The translations under genes were made by a program, and so were the position numbers. From Flagellimonas yonaguniensis (GTDB lineage: Bacteria; Bacteroidota; Bacteroidia; Flavobacteriales; Flavobacteriaceae): 64,000 nt of DNA. Location of the stretch: positions 310,001 through 374,000 of the forward strand of contig NZ_JARFVB010000002.1 in assembly GCF_029193885.1 (NCBI RefSeq). Direction: 5' to 3'. The notes beneath the pieces were generated by a model that saw nothing but the letters and a program-made list of their open reading frames with translations, made no database searches and was not told where the DNA came from. Positions 1-8,513 of the stretch are shown in pieces (the first letter of the stretch is position 1; every line of letters starts with the position of its first letter).

Positions 1-582
1 ACAAAAATTGAAAACGCCACTGTGGAAAAAATTAAAAAATTAGACAAAAAATCGATTATTAAAATGGGGCAAAACATTTTAAAACAGGAAATCGGGGAAA
101 ATGCACCCGATTTTTATGAGCAAAAGGTATATGCCAATGCCAGCTCAGTATTGGTACAGTTCCAAGTGCCCCTAAAGTTTGCAGCACTTAATTCGAACTA
201 TTATTATGGCGCATCCATTGAATTGATTTCAAAATCCTTGACCCTTGATCCAATCTTCAACTCAGATTCGGTTTCAAATGGCTTGGATTACCTATCATTC
301 TACAGACCTACTAAAAGCGACCACCGTTCAATAGAGGATATTTTACACAAAATCAATAGCCCCTATAAATCAATGAGGAAGATTTGGCGCGCCTTAATAG
401 ACCAACACGAACGCCTTACAGTAATTGAAAAGGAAAATTATTATGAAATTGAATCCCTGTCACAACATCAAAGTTCCCGATTTAAACTAATGAAAGGTTC
501 AGGGGAGACCCTAAATCGTTCACATCGACATCTTAAATCCCAAACTATGAAAGAAATGGGTTATGTTGAAATCAAAAAATAG
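1..582 (+). CDS. Hypothetical protein, 5'-partial at window edge
   Basis: The reading frame is open from base 1 to a TAG at 580-582. The first possible start inside the window is a GTG at 22, but nothing shows that it is the real start, so the gene is treated as truncated. The visible part (about 190 residues) is soluble, with no signal peptide or membrane segment. It is Lys-rich at both ends and has a mixed middle portion. I do not recognise the family. It converges on gldC with only 18 bp between the stop codons. Confidence 0.55.
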   Translation, partial: TKIENATVEKIKKLDKKSIIKMGQNILKQEIGENAPDFYEQKVYANASSVLVQFQVPLKFAALNSNYYYGASIELISKSLTLDPIFNSDSVSNGLDYLSFYRPTKSDHRSIEDILHKINSPYKSMRKIWRALIDQHERLTVIEKENYYEIESLSQHQSSRFKLMKGSGETLNRSHRHLKSQTMKEMGYVEIKK

Positions 583-610
583 GCTCTGAAGATTGGAGGC
601 CTACTTTTTA
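580..610 (+). terminator. Possible intrinsic terminator
   Basis: TAGGC-TC (580-586) pairs with GAGGCCTA (596-603) with one bulged base, followed by CTTTTT. It overlaps the stop codon of the upstream gene and the end of gldC. The stem is short, so the call is tentative. Confidence 0.35.
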
Positions 611-936
611 AGCTCCAACTTTTCCGCAAAGTAATCACAAAAATCCTTCATGGTAGCGGTCATCTTTTCGTCCTGTGTGGCCTTGAAAAAAGTATCGGCC
701 ATGGTAACCAAGGTCTGATGAAAAAACACCTTCATCTCGTCCACGGGCATATCCTTGGTCCAAAGATCGATTTTCAACGATTCTTGGTTTTTGCTATCCC
801 AAACGGACAGCATCATGGCTTTGGCCTCTTCCTCATTAATACCACCGTCCTGCGCCGACCATTTCAATTCCTCGGGCACTCGGTTCTCATCCAATCCAAC
901 CTTCAAGGTTATCTCCGAAGTGTGTTCTACTGCCAT
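601..936 (-). CDS. gldC: Gliding motility protein GldC
   Basis: A 111-residue cytoplasmic protein with no signal peptide that matches GldC in length and in motifs such as SEITLKVGLDEN near the N-terminus and the DFCDYFAEKL C-terminus. In Flavobacterium johnsoniae, GldC is co-transcribed with GldB and supports gliding without being strictly essential. Here the ATG (934-936) begins immediately after the gldB stop codon, so the pair is one operon. The biochemical role of GldC is not established. Its identity is secure from the sequence plus the gldB neighbour. Confidence 0.9.
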   Translation of the reverse strand: MAVEHTSEITLKVGLDENRVPEELKWSAQDGGINEEEAKAMMLSVWDSKNQESLKIDLWTKDMPVDEMKVFFHQTLVTMADTFFKATQDEKMTATMKDFCDYFAEKLELKK

Positions 937-1926
937 TTATCTTTTTGGTTTGTAATTTGACTGTTTTAAAATTTCATCCGCGGGCATCTGCAATAATTGC
1001 TTAAGACCCATATCCGTTTTTTCCATAAAGGCCCTCACAATTTGCCACCCCATGTATCTTCCCAACCTTGGAGGCGATTCGTTGTCCAGTTCCAATCCAA
1101 ATTTGGTAAAGGGTGCCGGGTCCAAAAATTTCCTGTCCAATCCCGTATCGGTACTGTACAGCAGCTCCCGTTCCACAAAATACGTCCACATTTGTTCTTC
1201 ATTGGCCCTGGCCCATTCCATCTGTTCTTCGGAATATCCAATTTTCTGGGCATCCGTTGCAGAAGGCATCAGTTTATCTTTCAGATAAAGTTCTTTTCCA
1301 AAATAGACCATGCGGGAAAGCAGTGTCCGGTTACGAGGAAAGTTGATCACTTTTTTGGAAAAAGCACTTGCCACATCGGAAATCAAAAACTTTTTGTCCA
1401 AAGAGGTTGCTATGTATCTTTGGATACCTTCATAAAAATGATGGTCTTGCCCCAAATAATTATCCAGACCGATCAATAAAAGGGAATCCGTCAAAATAAC
1501 CCGGCTTTCGTACCCAACATCCGAAGTGAGTGTAACCACATGAGGTGTTTCGGTCTCTGGAAAATAATATTTTATGTGTTTGAAGAGAGATTCCAAATCC
1601 TCCGATTCCTGCTCAAAATTGCCAAAAGCCTTGGCAACTTCATCAGACAATTCAATTTGAATCGTATCGGCAAGCTTGGCAATCCAAACGCTATCGGGAA
1701 ATTGTTCCGGGAACAAGTAAGGGTATTTCCGTTTCAAGTTCTGGATGTCATTTGCTTCAGCATTTGCAAACGCTTCATCAAACCTTGAAATCTGTAAATC
1801 AATGGCAACCTTATCAATTTCTTCTTCGGTCTTATCGGTTTCCGCACAGGATGAAAGCAACAAAATCATCATTAAAACAAAACTTCTGAACACGGGAATT
1901 GTAAAGTATTTGAACAACCACTTCAT
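937..1926 (-). CDS. gldB: Gliding motility lipoprotein GldB
   Basis: About 329 residues from the ATG at 1924-1926. This start gives a lipoprotein signal (MKWLFKYFTIP..., hydrophobic stretch LMMILLL, lipobox LSSC); the frame extends upstream but that part would cover the promoter. The mature protein has the GldB-type pattern, with acidic segments after the Cys, DNYLGQDHHFY in the middle and MGWQIVRAFM near the end. GldB is an essential gliding/type IX-associated lipoprotein in flavobacteria. It is transcribed with gldC, directly abutting it, and diverges from nadE, an arrangement common in the family. A TAnnTTTG box lies 33 bp upstream. Confidence 0.92.
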   Translation of the reverse strand: MKWLFKYFTIPVFRSFVLMMILLLSSCAETDKTEEEIDKVAIDLQISRFDEAFANAEANDIQNLKRKYPYLFPEQFPDSVWIAKLADTIQIELSDEVAKAFGNFEQESEDLESLFKHIKYYFPETETPHVVTLTSDVGYESRVILTDSLLLIGLDNYLGQDHHFYEGIQRYIATSLDKKFLISDVASAFSKKVINFPRNRTLLSRMVYFGKELYLKDKLMPSATDAQKIGYSEEQMEWARANEEQMWTYFVERELLYSTDTGLDRKFLDPAPFTKFGLELDNESPPRLGRYMGWQIVRAFMEKTDMGLKQLLQMPADEILKQSNYKPKR

Positions 1927-1959
1927 TTTTAAGGGCACAGGGTTTAAATTTACAGGGCA

Positions 1960-1967
1960 CAAAGGTA
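1960..1967 (-). promoter_or_regulatory. Candidate -7 box of the gldBC promoter
   Basis: TACCTTTG on the minus strand matches the Bacteroidota -7 consensus TAnnTTTG, 33 bp upstream of the gldB ATG. No clear -33 TTG element is visible at the usual spacing. Confidence 0.4.
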
Positions 1968-1992
1968 ATTTATAGAATCTAAATAGTAAGAT

Positions 1993-2781
1993 ATGCAAAC
2001 AGAAAAGGTAATCGACCATATTGTGAATTGGCTAAAAACGTATGCCGAAAACGCAAAATGCAACGGTTTTGTAATTGGTGTTTCAGGCGGAATTGATTCC
2101 GCAGTGACCTCAACGCTCTGTGCAAAGACCGGTTTGGATCTTTTGTGTTTGGAAATGCCGATTCATCAGGGCAAGAATCAAGTGACCCGAGCTGACAGAC
2201 ATATTGATTGGTTGATTGAGAATTTCCCCAACGTTTCCAGACAACCCGTTAACCTAACCCCCGTTTTTGATAGTCTGGTGGACGCTTTTCCAAAAGTGGA
2301 CAACGAAGAAGAACGTTTTATGTCCCTGGCCAATACAAGGGCCAGACTGCGTATGACCACTCTTTACTATTTCGCCGCCCTTAAGGGATATCTGGTTGCG
2401 GGAACAGGGAACAAGGTAGAGGATTTTGGCATCGGGTTCTATACTAAATATGGTGACGGAGGGGTTGACCTTAGTCCGATTGCAGACCTTGTCAAAACAG
2501 AGGTTTACGCTTTGGGTGCTGCACTCGGAGTAAACCAAGATATTATGGAAGCTGCGCCTACCGATGGCCTTTGGGGAGATAGCAGAACCGACGAAGATCA
2601 AATCGGTGCCTCCTATCCTGAACTGGAATGGGCCATGGAAATGGATGATCAAGGCAAAAATGCCGAGGATTTTTCTGGCAGGGAAAAGGAAATATTCACT
2701 ATATATAAAAAGTATAATACTGCAAACAAACATAAGATGGTTCCCATACCTATTTGTGAGATTCCGATCGGGTTAAAGTAG
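1993..2781 (+). CDS. nadE: NH3-dependent NAD+ synthetase
   Basis: A 262-residue N-type ATP pyrophosphatase that amidates nicotinic acid adenine dinucleotide to NAD+, the last step of NAD synthesis. The PP-loop SGGIDSAVTS is at residues 31-40, and the conserved GTGNKVEDFGIGFYTKYGDGG segment contacts ATP and deamido-NAD. The protein is short and has no N-terminal nitrilase/glutaminase domain, so it uses free ammonia. It starts at the ATG at 1993 and diverges from gldB, with 66 bp between the two starts. Position next to gldBC is typical of flavobacteria and probably reflects conserved order rather than function. Confidence 0.95.
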   Translation: MQTEKVIDHIVNWLKTYAENAKCNGFVIGVSGGIDSAVTSTLCAKTGLDLLCLEMPIHQGKNQVTRADRHIDWLIENFPNVSRQPVNLTPVFDSLVDAFPKVDNEEERFMSLANTRARLRMTTLYYFAALKGYLVAGTGNKVEDFGIGFYTKYGDGGVDLSPIADLVKTEVYALGAALGVNQDIMEAAPTDGLWGDSRTDEDQIGASYPELEWAMEMDDQGKNAEDFSGREKEIFTIYKKYNTANKHKMVPIPICEIPIGLK

Positions 2782-2938
2782 CGGTTTGTCTGGGAAATCC
2801 CAGTTTAAGACGAAAAAAACCCCAGAAAAACTATGGTTTTAAGAAAAAAGTTACAGTTTTACATTATTAAATTGTTATCTTGCTCGCTATACTTTTAGTA
2901 TTTAGGAGCTAACCATTAATTAAAACAAACCGAATCAA

Positions 2939-3568
2939 ATGATAAAAGTATTGATTGCTGACAACCATCCCATTGTTAGGCTTGGTATTAGACAGGTACT
3001 TGAATCGAGCTCAGACATTGAAGTCATTGCTGATGTTTCAACTACCGAAGAGCTTTTTAATACATTGAAAACTGTAACCCCCGATGTAGTGATTTTAGAA
3101 ATGGACATTCCAGAAATCAATGGAATTGCCACGCTAAGAAAAATGAAATTGGAATTTCCTGACATCAAGACCTTGATGTACAGCGGACAGTCCGAAGATG
3201 TTTACGCTCTGAGCACCATCCGTGCAGGTGCATTTGGGTACTTATCCAAAACTGCGGATTTGGAATACATTATTTCCGCCGTCAAAAAAGTAAGTGAAGG
3301 CAATATGTTCATTACCAACGAACTGGCCCAACGTCTTGCTTTTGACGAAGGAACACAAAAACCACGTAGATTCTTTAGAAAACTTTCTTCCCGTGAGGTC
3401 GAGGTGCTTAAACTATTGGCCAGTGGAAAAAGAAACAAGGAAGTTGCGGAAGGTTTGAATCTTAACGAAAAAACAGTAAGTACGTACAAAGCCCGTTTGA
3501 TGAAAAAATTGAACGTGGATAATTTGGTGGACTTACTGCAACAGGCCAAAGCCCTGGAACTCTATTAA
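2939..3568 (+). CDS. NarL/LuxR-type response regulator with atypical receiver
   Basis: 209 residues: a CheY-like receiver (1-120) and a C-terminal LuxR helix-turn-helix (about 150-205; LSSREVEVLKLLASG and KTVSTYKARLMKKL). The receiver begins IADNHPIVRLG and keeps the switch Ser (MYSGQ) and Lys (YLSKTA). However, the strand that should end in the phosphorylated Asp reads VVILEMDIP, placing Glu54 at that position, and the second acidic-pocket residue is Asn9. It therefore may not be phosphorylated normally. No histidine kinase is adjacent. The gene stands alone, followed by a strong bidirectional terminator shared with dnaG. Its targets are unknown. Confidence 0.85.
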   Translation: MIKVLIADNHPIVRLGIRQVLESSSDIEVIADVSTTEELFNTLKTVTPDVVILEMDIPEINGIATLRKMKLEFPDIKTLMYSGQSEDVYALSTIRAGAFGYLSKTADLEYIISAVKKVSEGNMFITNELAQRLAFDEGTQKPRRFFRKLSSREVEVLKLLASGKRNKEVAEGLNLNEKTVSTYKARLMKKLNVDNLVDLLQQAKALELY

Positions 3569-3597
3569 GGAATACCCAACCAAACCAACTATTGTGG

Positions 3598-3630
3598 AAA
3601 CCCCTTTCAATTTGAATTGAAAGGGGTTTT
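3598..3630. terminator. Bidirectional terminator between regulator and dnaG
   Basis: A perfect 12-bp stem CCCCTTTCAATT (3601-3612) / AATTGAAAGGGG (3615-3626) with a 2-base loop, preceded by AAA and followed by TTTT. It can stop transcription from both convergent genes. Confidence 0.85.
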
Positions 3631-3635
3631 ATATG

Positions 3636-5609
3636 TTAAGAAAGTACACGATTCAATTTGGCGTTCAACAATTTATTGAGCTGGAGATAATTCATGATCT
3701 CTTCCAAAACCTCCGTATGGTCCCCTTGACTATCCTGTGTTCTTTCCTTTAATTTTTCAATACGGTTTTTTATCAAATTGCAGCGCAGGGTAAGAATGGT
3801 CTCGCCCACCAATTGTGCAACGCCTATCTGTTTTTCTTTTGGATAGATGTCCCTTCGTTCCCAATCGTGCAATACATACTGCTCCTCTTCCATCAAGATA
3901 GAAGACACTTGCGAAACCGTTTCCTGGTCTAAATCAGACAAAAAGGTATTGATTGAAAATTCCGAATCCTCGTTCAACTTCTCGATCAATTTGTAATAAA
4001 TGGTTTTGAACTGCTCGTTGGTCAGCTCAATTTCATCATCCTGAAGGTCCAAATACACTTTTTCATAGACCTTGGCCTCTACAACCTCGGGTTCAAGCAC
4101 CAACTCACCCTCTTCATTTTCTTTGAGTACCAAATCCTCGAACTCTTGCTTTTGATTACCATACAATAAGAGAACTTCAATGATCTTTCGTTCCAACTCA
4201 TATTGTACATCGACCCTCTCAACTACAGCGTCGTTTTTTACAACTTCAAAGGCCTTCTGTTCTTTCCTTACTTTTTTGGAAGCATCCGTTTGATGTTTTT
4301 TATCAATCTGTGCCAGGGTGTTATAAAGGACATCCTCAGAAATCTGCATGATTTTTGCACATTCCTGTACGTAGATTTCCTGTCGGATACGATCTGGAAT
4401 CTTACTGATACTGTTGACAATATCCCGTACCGTATCGGCTCGTTTTATAGGATCGTTGGCAGCTTCCTCTGCCAACAAGGAAGTCTTGAACTGAATAAAA
4501 TCCTTGGCATTTTCATCCAAGTACTGCACCAGATCCTCGTAGGTATTGTTTTTGGCAAAACTATCAGGGTCCTCGCCCTCAGGAAAGGTACAGACCTTCA
4601 CGTTCATGCCCTGTTCCAGAATAAGGTCAATACCACGGAGAGATGCACGTAATCCCGCGGCATCACCATCAAAAAGAACGGTAATGTTCTTGGTAAGCCT
4701 ATTGATGAGTCGAATCTGCTCAGGGGTCAATGCCGTTCCACTTGAGGACACCACATTTTCCACCCCACGCTGGTACATTTGAATGACATCCGTGTACCCT
4801 TCCACCAAAAAGCAGTTATCTTCCTTGGCAATGGCCTGCTTGGCATAATAAATACCGTACAGCACCTTGCTCTTATGATAGATTTCGCTCTCGGGCGAGT
4901 TCAGATATTTTGCAGCCTTTTTATCATTTGTCAAAATCCGGCCACCGAATCCAAGTACCCTACCGCTCATGGAATGGATAGGGAACATCACACGCCCCTT
5001 GAACCTATCAAACTTTCGCTTTTCTCCACCAGCCTGTTCCTTAACAATGGTAAGTCCCGTTTTTTCCAAGAACTCCAATTGGTAACCATTGTCCAAAGCA
5101 GTTTTGGTAAAAGCCTCCCACTCGTCCAAACTATAACCCAGACCAAACTTTTTAATGGTCTCATCGGTAAAGCCGCGCTCCTTAAAATAGGTCAGCCCAA
5201 TGGCTTTGCCCAGTTCAGATTCCCAAAGGGTTTCGGTAAAATACTTTTGTGCATACTCGGAGACCAAATACATGCTCTCCCGCTCATTGGCCTGTTCCTT
5301 CTGCTCATCCGTCTGTTCGGTCTCCTCTACTTCAATGTTGTACTTTTTTGCCAAGTATTTTATGGCTTCGGGATAGGTGAAGTGTTCGTGCTCCATCAAA
5401 AAAGCCACCACATTACCTCCCTTTCCACTACTGAAATCCTTCCAAATCTGTTTTACGGGTGATACCATAAAACTGGGAGTACGTTCATCCGTAAAAGGAC
5501 TCAGTCCCTTGAAATTGGACCCCGACTTCTTCAATTGCACAAAATCGCCGATGACCTCCTCCAATCGGGCGGTTTCATAAACTTGGTCTATGGTGGTTTT
5601 TGAAATCAA
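3636..5609 (-). CDS. dnaG: DNA primase DnaG
   Basis: A 657-residue primase that makes RNA primers at the replication fork. The N-terminal CHC2-type domain (1-95) is followed by the catalytic core with TOPRIM motifs (FLVEGYTDV, and LFDGDAAGLRA binding Mg2+) and a C-terminal helicase-interaction region. The zinc-binding residues of the N-terminal domain are replaced: the usual CPFH is SPFT (residues 37-40), and the usual C-x2-C pair falls on Asp58 and Ser61 (DFSSGKGG). The fold signature TPSFMVSP and GGNVVAFLM is still intact. I recall flavobacterial primases sharing this loss. The gene is divergent from the S15 peptidase gene. Confidence 0.95.
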   Translation of the reverse strand: MISKTTIDQVYETARLEEVIGDFVQLKKSGSNFKGLSPFTDERTPSFMVSPVKQIWKDFSSGKGGNVVAFLMEHEHFTYPEAIKYLAKKYNIEVEETEQTDEQKEQANERESMYLVSEYAQKYFTETLWESELGKAIGLTYFKERGFTDETIKKFGLGYSLDEWEAFTKTALDNGYQLEFLEKTGLTIVKEQAGGEKRKFDRFKGRVMFPIHSMSGRVLGFGGRILTNDKKAAKYLNSPESEIYHKSKVLYGIYYAKQAIAKEDNCFLVEGYTDVIQMYQRGVENVVSSSGTALTPEQIRLINRLTKNITVLFDGDAAGLRASLRGIDLILEQGMNVKVCTFPEGEDPDSFAKNNTYEDLVQYLDENAKDFIQFKTSLLAEEAANDPIKRADTVRDIVNSISKIPDRIRQEIYVQECAKIMQISEDVLYNTLAQIDKKHQTDASKKVRKEQKAFEVVKNDAVVERVDVQYELERKIIEVLLLYGNQKQEFEDLVLKENEEGELVLEPEVVEAKVYEKVYLDLQDDEIELTNEQFKTIYYKLIEKLNEDSEFSINTFLSDLDQETVSQVSSILMEEEQYVLHDWERRDIYPKEKQIGVAQLVGETILTLRCNLIKNRIEKLKERTQDSQGDHTEVLEEIMNYLQLNKLLNAKLNRVLS

Positions 5610-5747
5610 GGTGTTTTGTTAAAATAGCTGTTAAAGGTAAATAAAAACAATGTTTTGATGAATCCAAAAAGGAATTCCCTCTTTTAGATTTAGTATCTTG
5701 GGGACTGATTACCTTCCAATTGTAAGAACGAGAAAAAAATTGATGAT

Positions 5748-7571
5748 ATGGTAAAGAAAGAAACAAAAAGTTATTTGATCCTAGTTACATTTTTATTGGC
5801 CTTTGTGCTGGTGGCCCAAGGACAAATGGCCGAAAAGTCCGGCCCTGTTATAGAAAATGGCGAAGCACAAGTGGTCGAGGCTTTTTCCGACCCTAGTAAA
5901 TGGATACGCCATGATCTTTGGGTGGAAACCACTTTTGATTCGGATGGCGATGGCAAATTGGACCGTATGCACGTGGATGTGTCACGCCCGGAACAAACGG
6001 ACACGGAAAACCTAAAGCTTCCCGTTATCTACGAATCCAGTCCATATTACGCTGGTACAGCTGGCTTGGCCAAAGGAATTTTTTGGGATGTACAACATGA
6101 ACTTGGAGAACAAGGAAAACCAAGAAAGCACCCTAGCGTTACACGGGTCGGCGAACGTCCGATAATTTCCAACTCCCAAGTGAGAACATGGGTCCCACGA
6201 GGCTATATCGTGGTCCACTCTTCCTCTCCGGGCACAGGGCTTTCCGATGGGGCACCAACGGTTGGTGGCGACAACGAATCCTTGGCCCCAAAAGCAGTTA
6301 TAGATTGGCTCAATGGAAGAGCAAAGGGCTTTACCGAGAGAGAGGGCGGCACCGAAGTCAAAGCTTATTGGTCCACAGGAAAAGTGGGCATGACGGGCAC
6401 CTCGTACAACGGAACCATACCTCTGGCCGCTGCCACCACAGGCGTCGATGGCCTAGAGGCCATAATCCCCATTGCACCGAATACTTCGTATTACCATTAT
6501 TATCGCTCCAATGGCCTTATACGTTCTCCTGGCGGATATCTGGGCGAGGACATCGATGTGCTCTACGATTTTATCCATAGTGGAGACGAATCCAACAGAG
6601 CTAGAAACAATGAAATCATTCGTGATACCGAAATGAAGAACGGGCAGGACCGTATTACAGGAGATTACAACGACTTTTGGGCTGGAAGGGATTACCTGAA
6701 CGATATGAAACCCATGAAAGCGGCCCTTTTGATGTCCCATGGTTTCAACGACTGGAACGTGATGCCCGAACATAGCTACCGCATTTACAAAAAAGCCAAA
6801 GAAATGGGGCTGCCCGTACGGATTTATTACCATCAAAACGGTCACGGTGGGCCACCGCCCATATCCATGATGAACCGATGGTTTACCCGATATCTATACG
6901 GGGTGGAAAATGGAGTTGAAAATGAACCGAAAGCGTGGATTGTTCGCGAAAACGACAAAAAAGATAACCCAACTCCTTATGCGGATTACCCCAATCCGGA
7001 GGCAAAGGATATGAAACTGTTCTTAACAAAAGGTGCACCCGAAAAGGGACAATTGACCACCAGTAAGCCCAAAAAGCAAGGAACGGAGACCTTAGTGGAC
7101 AACTATTCCTTTTCGGGTGCAAGCTTGGCAAAAGCTGAGGCCACAGAGCACAGACTCCTTTATGTCACTGCTCCTTTAACCGAAGATGTTCACATCTCTG
7201 GAGTGCCCAAAATCAAGGTCAAACTGGCCAGTAGCAAACCTGCAGCCAATTTATCTGTTTGGGTGGTATCCCTGCCTTGGACCGATGCTTTGAACACCAA
7301 AATAACGGACAACATTATCACTCGTGGATGGGCAGACCCTCAAAACCACAGTTCATTGACCGAAAGTGAACCTTTGGTTCCCAACAAATTCTACGAAATG
7401 GAATTTGAGTTGATGCCCGATGATCAGATTATTCCCAAAGGACAGCAAATCGGTCTGATGATTTTTTCCAGCGATAAGGAGTTTACCCTTTGGCCCGAAC
7501 CGGGAACAGAACTGACCATAAACTTGGATGACACCGAACTAGTGCTGCCAATTGTGGGAGGGAAATTATAA
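5748..7571 (+). CDS. Secreted Xaa-Pro dipeptidyl-peptidase, S15 family
   Basis: 607 residues with an N-terminal signal peptide (KSYLILVTFLLAFVLVAQGQ). The alpha/beta-hydrolase core holds the expected triad: nucleophile in GTSYNG, Asp in SHGFNDWNV, His in HQNGHGGPP. A C-terminal jelly-roll domain (about 460-607) is typical of the PepX/CocE group. Such enzymes release X-Pro dipeptides from peptides in the periplasm or outside the cell. An EF-hand-like DSDGDGKLDRM segment near residue 65 might bind calcium. The start at 5748 precedes the signal peptide directly. It is apparently monocistronic. Confidence 0.85.
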   Translation: MVKKETKSYLILVTFLLAFVLVAQGQMAEKSGPVIENGEAQVVEAFSDPSKWIRHDLWVETTFDSDGDGKLDRMHVDVSRPEQTDTENLKLPVIYESSPYYAGTAGLAKGIFWDVQHELGEQGKPRKHPSVTRVGERPIISNSQVRTWVPRGYIVVHSSSPGTGLSDGAPTVGGDNESLAPKAVIDWLNGRAKGFTEREGGTEVKAYWSTGKVGMTGTSYNGTIPLAAATTGVDGLEAIIPIAPNTSYYHYYRSNGLIRSPGGYLGEDIDVLYDFIHSGDESNRARNNEIIRDTEMKNGQDRITGDYNDFWAGRDYLNDMKPMKAALLMSHGFNDWNVMPEHSYRIYKKAKEMGLPVRIYYHQNGHGGPPPISMMNRWFTRYLYGVENGVENEPKAWIVRENDKKDNPTPYADYPNPEAKDMKLFLTKGAPEKGQLTTSKPKKQGTETLVDNYSFSGASLAKAEATEHRLLYVTAPLTEDVHISGVPKIKVKLASSKPAANLSVWVVSLPWTDALNTKITDNIITRGWADPQNHSSLTESEPLVPNKFYEMEFELMPDDQIIPKGQQIGLMIFSSDKEFTLWPEPGTELTINLDDTELVLPIVGGKL

Positions 7572-7660
7572 TTTATAGTTGGGTGTAACTGATTAAAATC
7601 ATTGAGATTTTCAAAAATATTTCATGACTTTAGGGTAGTGTAACAATCAACCCAATAGTG

Positions 7661-8194
7661 ATGAAGATTTTAATCATTTATGGCACCGTGGAAGGCCAAA
7701 CCCGAAAAATTGCAAGGTTTATGGAGAACGTGCTACAAGAAGGCGGCCATCAAGTGGTTATAGCCAATGCTGTAGAAGACCCTCCTGTCCCGGACAATTT
7801 TGATACGGTTCTTGTTGGTAGTTCAATACATATTCACAAATACAATACGTTGATAAAAGACTATGTTCAAGAACACATTGATACCTTAAACGAAAAGCCA
7901 AGTGCTTTTTTCTCGGTAAGTATGGCAGTAGCATCCGACCTTAAAGAAGAACATGAGGAGGCAGCGCAAATTGCGAATGACTTTTTAAAAGATACCGGCT
8001 GGAACACAACAACTATATGGCATATTGCAGGAGCTTTGAAATACACTGAATACAATTATTTCAAAAAATTGATCATGCGCTCCATTGCTAAAAAAGAAGG
8101 CGGTTCAGTGGATACCAGCCAAGACCATGAATACACAGACTGGCCAAAAGTAAAGGAACAGGTCTTGTACTTTATCAATAATTTAAAAACATAA
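7661..8194 (+). CDS. HemG-like flavodoxin-fold protoporphyrinogen oxidase
   Basis: About 177 residues from the ATG at 7661 (a GTG lies one codon upstream). It has a flavodoxin fold with FMN phosphate loop YGTVEGQTRKIA at the N-terminus, and matches HemG over the AFFSV, GALKYTEYNYFKKLIM and KEGGSVDTSQDHEYTDW segments. HemG couples oxidation of protoporphyrinogen IX to menaquinone reduction at the inner face of the membrane. No other haem gene is nearby, so a general flavodoxin role is possible, but the C-terminal GG..DT..YTDW pattern favours HemG. Confidence 0.75.
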   Translation: MKILIIYGTVEGQTRKIARFMENVLQEGGHQVVIANAVEDPPVPDNFDTVLVGSSIHIHKYNTLIKDYVQEHIDTLNEKPSAFFSVSMAVASDLKEEHEEAAQIANDFLKDTGWNTTTIWHIAGALKYTEYNYFKKLIMRSIAKKEGGSVDTSQDHEYTDWPKVKEQVLYFINNLKT

Positions 8195-8204
8195 TTAAGA
8201 ACAC

Positions 8205-8513
8205 ATGAACAAACATAGTTTCGATACACTGTCGCAAGCGGTGAATACCTTGACCCAAGAGGGATATGAAGAGGATTTTGAAGCAGAAGAAACCTGCATC
8301 AAGGCATTGTACTCCAAAAAAGAGTATCAACCCAGTGATTTAAAAATCATCAGCTCCTATCGTTTTGAAGGGATGACAAACCCTAGTGATGAATCCATAG
8401 TATTTACCATTGAAGCCAATGATGGGACCAAAGGAACCTTGATAATTTCCTATGGTGCATCAACAGCACAAAATGAAGATTTAATTCAGCAGATTCCGTG
8501 CAAAAAGCATTGA
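8205..8513 (+). CDS. Small conserved protein often mislabelled PRPP synthetase
   Basis: 102 residues, acidic, without signal peptide. It has the Bacteroidota pattern SQAVNTLTQEGYEEDF ... SYRFEGMTNPSDESIVFTIEANDGTKGTLI. Small proteins of this type are frequently labelled phosphoribosylpyrophosphate synthetase, but it lacks the PRPP-binding loop and is about a third of that enzyme's length, so I give it no enzymatic role. It starts 10 bp after the flavodoxin gene and is probably co-transcribed with it. Its stop abuts the end of the convergent oxygenase gene. Confidence 0.7.
   Translation: MNKHSFDTLSQAVNTLTQEGYEEDFEAEETCIKALYSKKEYQPSDLKIISSYRFEGMTNPSDESIVFTIEANDGTKGTLIISYGASTAQNEDLIQQIPCKKH

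Noticed and set aside
1934..1961. GGGCACA direct repeat between gldB and nadE
   Set aside because: Two 7-mers only; no further support for an operator.
1927..2019. Upstream extension of gldB
   Set aside because: Would overlap the nadE start and the TAnnTTTG box and would spoil the lipoprotein signal.
4779..5462. 227-codon open frame on the plus strand
   Set aside because: Lies antisense inside dnaG, has no recognisable motif and mirrors the codon pattern of the real gene.
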